This document shows, piece by piece, positions 28,368-32,412 of a stretch of DNA of 32,412 bases. The position numbers and the translations under genes were made by a program. Every line of letters starts with the position of its first letter. The first letter of the stretch is position 1. The notes beneath the pieces are model-generated. The model was not told the origin of the DNA, ran no database searches, and saw only the letters and a program-made list of their open reading frames with translations. This DNA comes from a bacterium (GTDB lineage Bacteria; Pseudomonadota; Gammaproteobacteria; Burkholderiales; SG8-41), in contig DAIDBG010000094.1 in NCBI GenBank assembly GCA_027310225.1, forward strand, positions 1 to 32,412. The letters are read 5' to 3'.

Positions 28368-29415
28368 CCTTCAGCTTCTCGATGATGGCGTCAGTCATCG
28401 CGCGCGTGCCGGCGGTCCCTCCGAGGTCGCGCGTGACATGGCGCTTTTCCGCAAGCACCTTTTCCAGCGCCGATTCGATGCGGTCCGCGCCGCCGCCCTC
28501 CCCGATGTAGCGCAGCATCATCACGGCGGAAAGGATGCATGCCGCCGGGTTGGCGATGTCCCGGCCGGCGATGTCGGGCGCGCTGCCGTGCACCGCCTCG
28601 AACATCGCGTAGTCGGTGCCGATGTTCGCGCCCGGCGCAAGCCCCAGCCCGCCGACCAGCCCCGCCGCGAGGTCGGACACGATATCGCCGTAGAGGTTGG
28701 GCAGCAGCAGGCAGTCGAAGGCCTCCGGCTTCATGACAAATTACATGCACAGCGCGTCCACCACGCGCTGGTCCACCGTGAACTCCGGGTGCCGCTTCGC
28801 GACCTCCTGCGCGGTCCTGAGGAACAGGCCGTCGGTCATCTTGAGCACGTTCGCCTTGTGCCCGATGGTGAGCCTGCGCCGGCGCGTCCCCATGTAATCG
28901 AAGGCGAAGCGCGCCACGCGCTCGCTCGCGCGAACCGAGATGATCTTGATCGCTTCCGCCGTGCTCTCATCCACCATGCGCTCGATCCCGGTATAGAGAT
29001 CCTCGCTGTTCTCGCGGAAGATCACGAGATCCACTCCCTCGTAGCGGGAGGCGACGCCGGGATAGTTCCGCACCGGACGCACGTTGACGAAGAGCCCCAG
29101 TTCCTTGCGCAACGCGATCGCCACGCTGGGATAGACGCGGCGAATCGTTCGCCCGCCGGAGCCGGCGCGCTCGATCGGAACGCGGTAATCGCCGCCGAAC
29201 GGCGTCTGCGTCGGCCCCTTGAGGGCGATCCGGTTGCGGTCTATCGAATCGAACACCGCGCGCGGCAGCGGCGAGCCGTGTTCCTCCCCCGCGCGCATGC
29301 CCGCGGCGACCTCCTCGAATTCCACGGCCGCATCGGAGGCGCGCACCACTTCGCGCGCGGCGCGGGTCACTTCCGGGCCGATGCCGTCGCCGGGTATCAG
29401 CGTGATCGTGTGCAT
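28363..29415 (-). pseudogene. isocitrate/isopropylmalate dehydrogenase family gene interrupted by an in-frame TAA
   Basis: 28741-29415: MHTITLIPGDGIGPEVTRAAREVV...VFRENSEDLYTGIE...IGHKANVLKMTDGLFLRTAQEVAKRHPEFTVDQRVVDALCM*. Same frame resumes [41 protein letters not shown]...[30 protein letters not shown] to a stop at 28363. Stop codon occupies 28741-28743. Confidence 0.8.
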
Positions 29416-29416
29416 G

Positions 29417-30928
29417 TCAGGCCGTGTCGCGCGAGCCGTCCCGCCACGCCTTGAGCCGCGGCAGAATAAACGGCAGGACGACGGACAGCGCCGAGAGCGC
29501 GACCAGGGTCACGGAGATCGCGCTGCCCACGAAGATCCCGGGATTGCCGCCCGAGATCGTCATCGCCTGGCGGAACGACTGCTCCATCGTGCCGCCCAGC
29601 ACGAGGGACAGCACCATGGGCGCGACCGGGATGTCCGCCTTGCGGAAGAGGTAGCCGGCGATCCCGAACAGCAGGCCGATGTAGAGCTCGACCGGGTTGC
29701 CGTTGAGAGCGTACACGCCGATGGCCGAGATCGCCATGATCAGCGGCATCAGGATGCCGCGGGGAATGTAGAGCAGGCGCACGAACAGCCCGATCAGCGG
29801 CAGGTTAAGGATCAGCAGCATGATGTTCCCGATGTACATGCTGTCCACCAGCCCCCATACCAGGTCGGGACGGTTCTGGAACAGCAGCGGTCCCGGCTGT
29901 ATGCCGTACATGATGAAGGCGCCAAGCAGCACCGCCGTCGCGCCCCCGCCCGGGATGCCGAGCGTCAGCAGCGGCACCATGGCGCCGGCGGTGTCGGAGT
30001 TGTTCGCCGCCTCGGGCCCGGCCACGCCCTCGATCGCGCCCTTGCCAAACTCCTCGGGATGTCTGGACAGGCGCTTCTCCCAGACGTACGACAGGATCGC
30101 GGCGATGGTGCCGCCGGCCCCGGGCAGCACGCCGATGACGAAGCCGATGACACCGCCGCGCAGGATCGGCGCGACCGAGCGCTCCCATTCGTCGCGCGTG
30201 AACCACAGCCTGCCCTTCAGGCGGATGATCTCGGAGCGCACGCCCTTCGTGATGTCCTCCATCGTGGAGAACACTTCCGCGATGGCGAACAGCCCCACCA
30301 CGGCGATCACGAAGCCGACGCCGTCCTGCAGCTCCGGAATGCCCATGGTGTAGCGCGGCTGCCCGCTCTGCAGATCTATACCGATGGTCGCGATCATGAG
30401 CCCCAGGATGGTCGAGATCATCGCCTTCGCGGGCGACTTGCCCCCGAGCGAGGACACCGCGGTCAGTGCGAAGAACATGAGCGCGAAGTACTCCGCCGGC
30501 CCGAACTTCAGCGCCATGCTCGCGAGCGGCACCGCGAATACCGTCAACCCGACCACGCCGAGCGTGCCGGCGATGAACGAGCCCACCGCCGAGATGGCGA
30601 GCGCGGCGCCGGCCCTGCCCTTCTTCGCCATCTGATAGCCGTCAATGGCAGTCATCACCGACGCGGCTTCGCCCGGGGTGTTGATCAGGATCGCCGTGGT
30701 CGAGCCGCCGTACTTGGTGCCGTAGTAAATGCCCGCCATCATGATCAAGGCGGACGTTGGGTTCATGCCGTAGGTCACCGGGATGAGCAGCGCGATGCCC
30801 GCCGAGGGGCCGATTCCCGGCAGCACGCCGATGATGGTGCCGAGAAACACGCCGATGAACGTGTACCAGAGGTTGATCGGCTGCAGGGAAACCGCGAAGC
30901 CGTTGAGGATGTGCGTCAGCGTCTCCAT
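29417..30928 (-). CDS. tctA: tripartite tricarboxylate transporter permease TctA
   Basis: Start reassigned to ATG at 30928 (METLTHILNGFAVSLQPINLWYTFIGVFLGTIIGVLPGIGPSAGIALLIPVTYGMNPTSALIMMAGIYYGTKYGGSTTAILINTPGEAAS); start overlaps the tctB stop. Confidence 0.94.
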   Translation of the reverse strand: METLTHILNGFAVSLQPINLWYTFIGVFLGTIIGVLPGIGPSAGIALLIPVTYGMNPTSALIMMAGIYYGTKYGGSTTAILINTPGEAASVMTAIDGYQMAKKGRAGAALAISAVGSFIAGTLGVVGLTVFAVPLASMALKFGPAEYFALMFFALTAVSSLGGKSPAKAMISTILGLMIATIGIDLQSGQPRYTMGIPELQDGVGFVIAVVGLFAIAEVFSTMEDITKGVRSEIIRLKGRLWFTRDEWERSVAPILRGGVIGFVIGVLPGAGGTIAAILSYVWEKRLSRHPEEFGKGAIEGVAGPEAANNSDTAGAMVPLLTLGIPGGGATAVLLGAFIMYGIQPGPLLFQNRPDLVWGLVDSMYIGNIMLLILNLPLIGLFVRLLYIPRGILMPLIMAISAIGVYALNGNPVELYIGLLFGIAGYLFRKADIPVAPMVLSLVLGGTMEQSFRQAMTISGGNPGIFVGSAISVTLVALSALSVVLPFILPRLKAWRDGSRDTA

Positions 30929-31392
30929 CAGAACGGCAGGATGCCTTTCGGCAGGTTGACGTCGAGCTTGACGAACATCGCGTAGCTCAACAGGCAGAAC
31001 AGCACCGAGGCGAGTGCGTTTGTCACCCACCGGCCGCGATTGAACCACGCCATCAGCGCGAACAGGTAGATCGCGGTGGCGACGACGTAGCCGAGCCTCT
31101 CGAACGCCGCGTAGTACGCGCCGGTCCAGACGATCACGCCCGCAATGACCCAGAGGTGCCGCCAATCGTGCGATCCGACACGAGCGGCCCCCGGGACCGG
31201 CGCTCTACGATCCTTCCGCATCTCGGCGAACAGCAATCCCGCGGCGATCAGCAGCCCGAGGCCGAGCAGCCGCGGGAACGCCTTCGGCCCGAGGGGGTCG
31301 CCGATCTCGAGGACGGGGATTTGCGCGGTGGCGAAGAGATAGACCCCCGCCACGACGATGGTGCCGACGAGGATGACCCGATCGGTCATCAT
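30928..31392 (-). CDS. tctB: tripartite tricarboxylate transporter TctB family protein
   Basis: MMTDRVILVGTIVVAGVYLFATAQIPVLEIGDPLGPKAFPRLLGLGLLIAAGLLF..., four-TM small subunit next to tctA. Confidence 0.85.
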   Translation of the reverse strand: MMTDRVILVGTIVVAGVYLFATAQIPVLEIGDPLGPKAFPRLLGLGLLIAAGLLFAEMRKDRRAPVPGAARVGSHDWRHLWVIAGVIVWTGAYYAAFERLGYVVATAIYLFALMAWFNRGRWVTNALASVLFCLLSYAMFVKLDVNLPKGILPF

Positions 31393-31502
31393 GGGTAAGC
31401 TCTTGTTCTCCTCAACGGGCGCACGATTTTTTTCCGCCGCGGGTCCGCAGGACCGCACCGCCGCGGGCGGCCGGCCTCCATCTTACCCAAGAACGGGCCT
31501 CC

Positions 31503-32412
31503 CTACATTTGCCTGCGGTACTCTGCGGGATCAATCCGCGCTTCGATCAGCGTGAAGCGGGAGGACCGGAGAGCCGACCGCGCGGCTTTCCTGAGATCCG
31601 CGATGCTCCCCGCCACGACGCCGTTGCCGCCGTACGCCCTGGCCAGCGCCGCGTAATCCGGGCTGCCGGTGACGACGCCGGTTTCGGGCAACCGCATGCG
31701 CTCCTGCTTGAGCCTGATCAGCGACAGCGTGTCGTCGCGGAACACGACGATCGTGATCGCGAGCCGGTGATGCGCGAGCAGCGCCATTTCGCCGATCACC
31801 ATGTCGAGCCCCGCTTCCCCCATCATCGCCAGCACCGGCCGCCTCGGGAACAGCAGCTTGGCGGCGATCGCGGCCGGCAGCGCGTATCCCATCGAGCCGA
31901 GCCCGTTCGACTGGAGCAGCCGCCGCGGCTCGTACGATTGCCAGACGTGATTGATCAGGATGCGGTGCGAGCCGGTATCCAGGGTGGCGATGGTGTTGCG
32001 CGGGAACACCTTGCGCAGTGCCGATGCAACCTGATAGGGGCCGATGCCGCGCTTCGGCGCGTGCGCGATGGCTTTCTGTATCGAGGCGCGATAGCGGTCG
32101 AGTTTGGCGTCCGGCCAGCGCCGCGGAGGCGCGGCCGGAGCGGCGGCGACCAGCAGCCGGAGCGCGCCCGCGATGCCGCCCGCGTACTCGATGGCGCAGC
32201 GGTAAACGTGGTGCGTATTGGGAACGAGGTCCAGTGAAACGGTACGCTTGCCTTCGTCCCACGGCGCGATCCAGTCGCTGCGCAACTCCACGGGGTCGAA
32301 ACCGATGGCGAGGACGAGGTCGGCGTCGCGCACGCGCGCCATGTGGATGCCGTCCACCACCGGCGAGAGCCCGGCGCCGCCGATGCACAAGGGATGGTCT
32401 TCGGGAACGATC
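31503..32412 (-). CDS. thiamine-diphosphate-dependent enzyme, acetolactate-synthase-like (5' end beyond window)
   Basis: Frame open to the right edge; ...DADLVLAIGFDPVELRSDW..., ...LDTGSHRILINHVWQSYEPRRLLQSNGLGSMGYALPAAIAAKLLFPRRPVLAMMGEAGLDMVIGEMALLAHHRLAITIVVFRDDTLSLIRLKQ (ThDP-binding domain). Confidence 0.85.
   Translation of the reverse strand, partial: IVPEDHPLCIGGAGLSPVVDGIHMARVRDADLVLAIGFDPVELRSDWIAPWDEGKRTVSLDLVPNTHHVYRCAIEYAGGIAGALRLLVAAAPAAPPRRWPDAKLDRYRASIQKAIAHAPKRGIGPYQVASALRKVFPRNTIATLDTGSHRILINHVWQSYEPRRLLQSNGLGSMGYALPAAIAAKLLFPRRPVLAMMGEAGLDMVIGEMALLAHHRLAITIVVFRDDTLSLIRLKQERMRLPETGVVTGSPDYAALARAYGGNGVVAGSIADLRKAARSALRSSRFTLIEARIDPAEYRRQM

Noticed and set aside
1-32412. CRISPR arrays, toxin-antitoxin, retron or phage-defence modules
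   Set aside because: No regularly spaced direct repeats with unique spacers, no reverse transcriptase, nuclease or small overlapping toxin/antitoxin pair was seen in any frame. Nothing here supports a defence system.
31503-32412. ThDP enzyme called specifically as acetolactate synthase (ilvB)
   Set aside because: Only the central/C-terminal part is in the window; the family (also sulfoacetaldehyde acetyltransferase, benzoylformate decarboxylase and others) cannot be resolved, so no gene symbol is given.

Overview
The window is high-GC and looks betaproteobacterial. It opens with a TCA-cycle operon on the minus strand, in transcription order sdhC-sdhD-sdhA-sdhB-sdhE-gltA-sucA; sucA runs off the left edge. 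Divergent from it is a plus-strand run: mdh, a prpC-type (methyl)citrate synthase, an ICMT/PEMT-like membrane methyltransferase, a prpD/MmgE-family gene, and E1-alpha, E1-beta and E2 genes of a 2-oxoacid dehydrogenase complex. Next come a HMGL-like pyruvate carboxyltransferase (-), a polysaccharide deacetylase (-), an amidohydrolase_2 (+) and a Kef/CPA2-type antiporter (+). An apparently lower-GC accessory cluster (about 20.2-28.1 kb) holds a DHDPS-family lyase, a dipeptide-type ABC transporter with one ATPase inverted, and a nitrilase-family hydrolase. It abuts a decayed ketopantoate-reductase-like remnant and an isocitrate/isopropylmalate dehydrogenase gene with an in-frame stop. The right end carries tctA/tctB and a truncated ThDP-dependent enzyme. 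I see no CRISPR, tRNA, rRNA or clear transposase. The most interesting signals are non-coding: (1) 31-32 nt palindromes that recur about 21.7 kb apart with compensatory arm changes; (2) locus-specific heptamer arrays next to start codons; (3) a 97-nt element with 12-bp perfect terminal inverted repeats, followed by a 14-codon uORF that overlaps the E2 start codon, which itself lies in a palindrome; (4) a pseudogene junction at the right edge of the accessory cluster. All annotations were made by eye from the sequence and supplied translations, with no database search.
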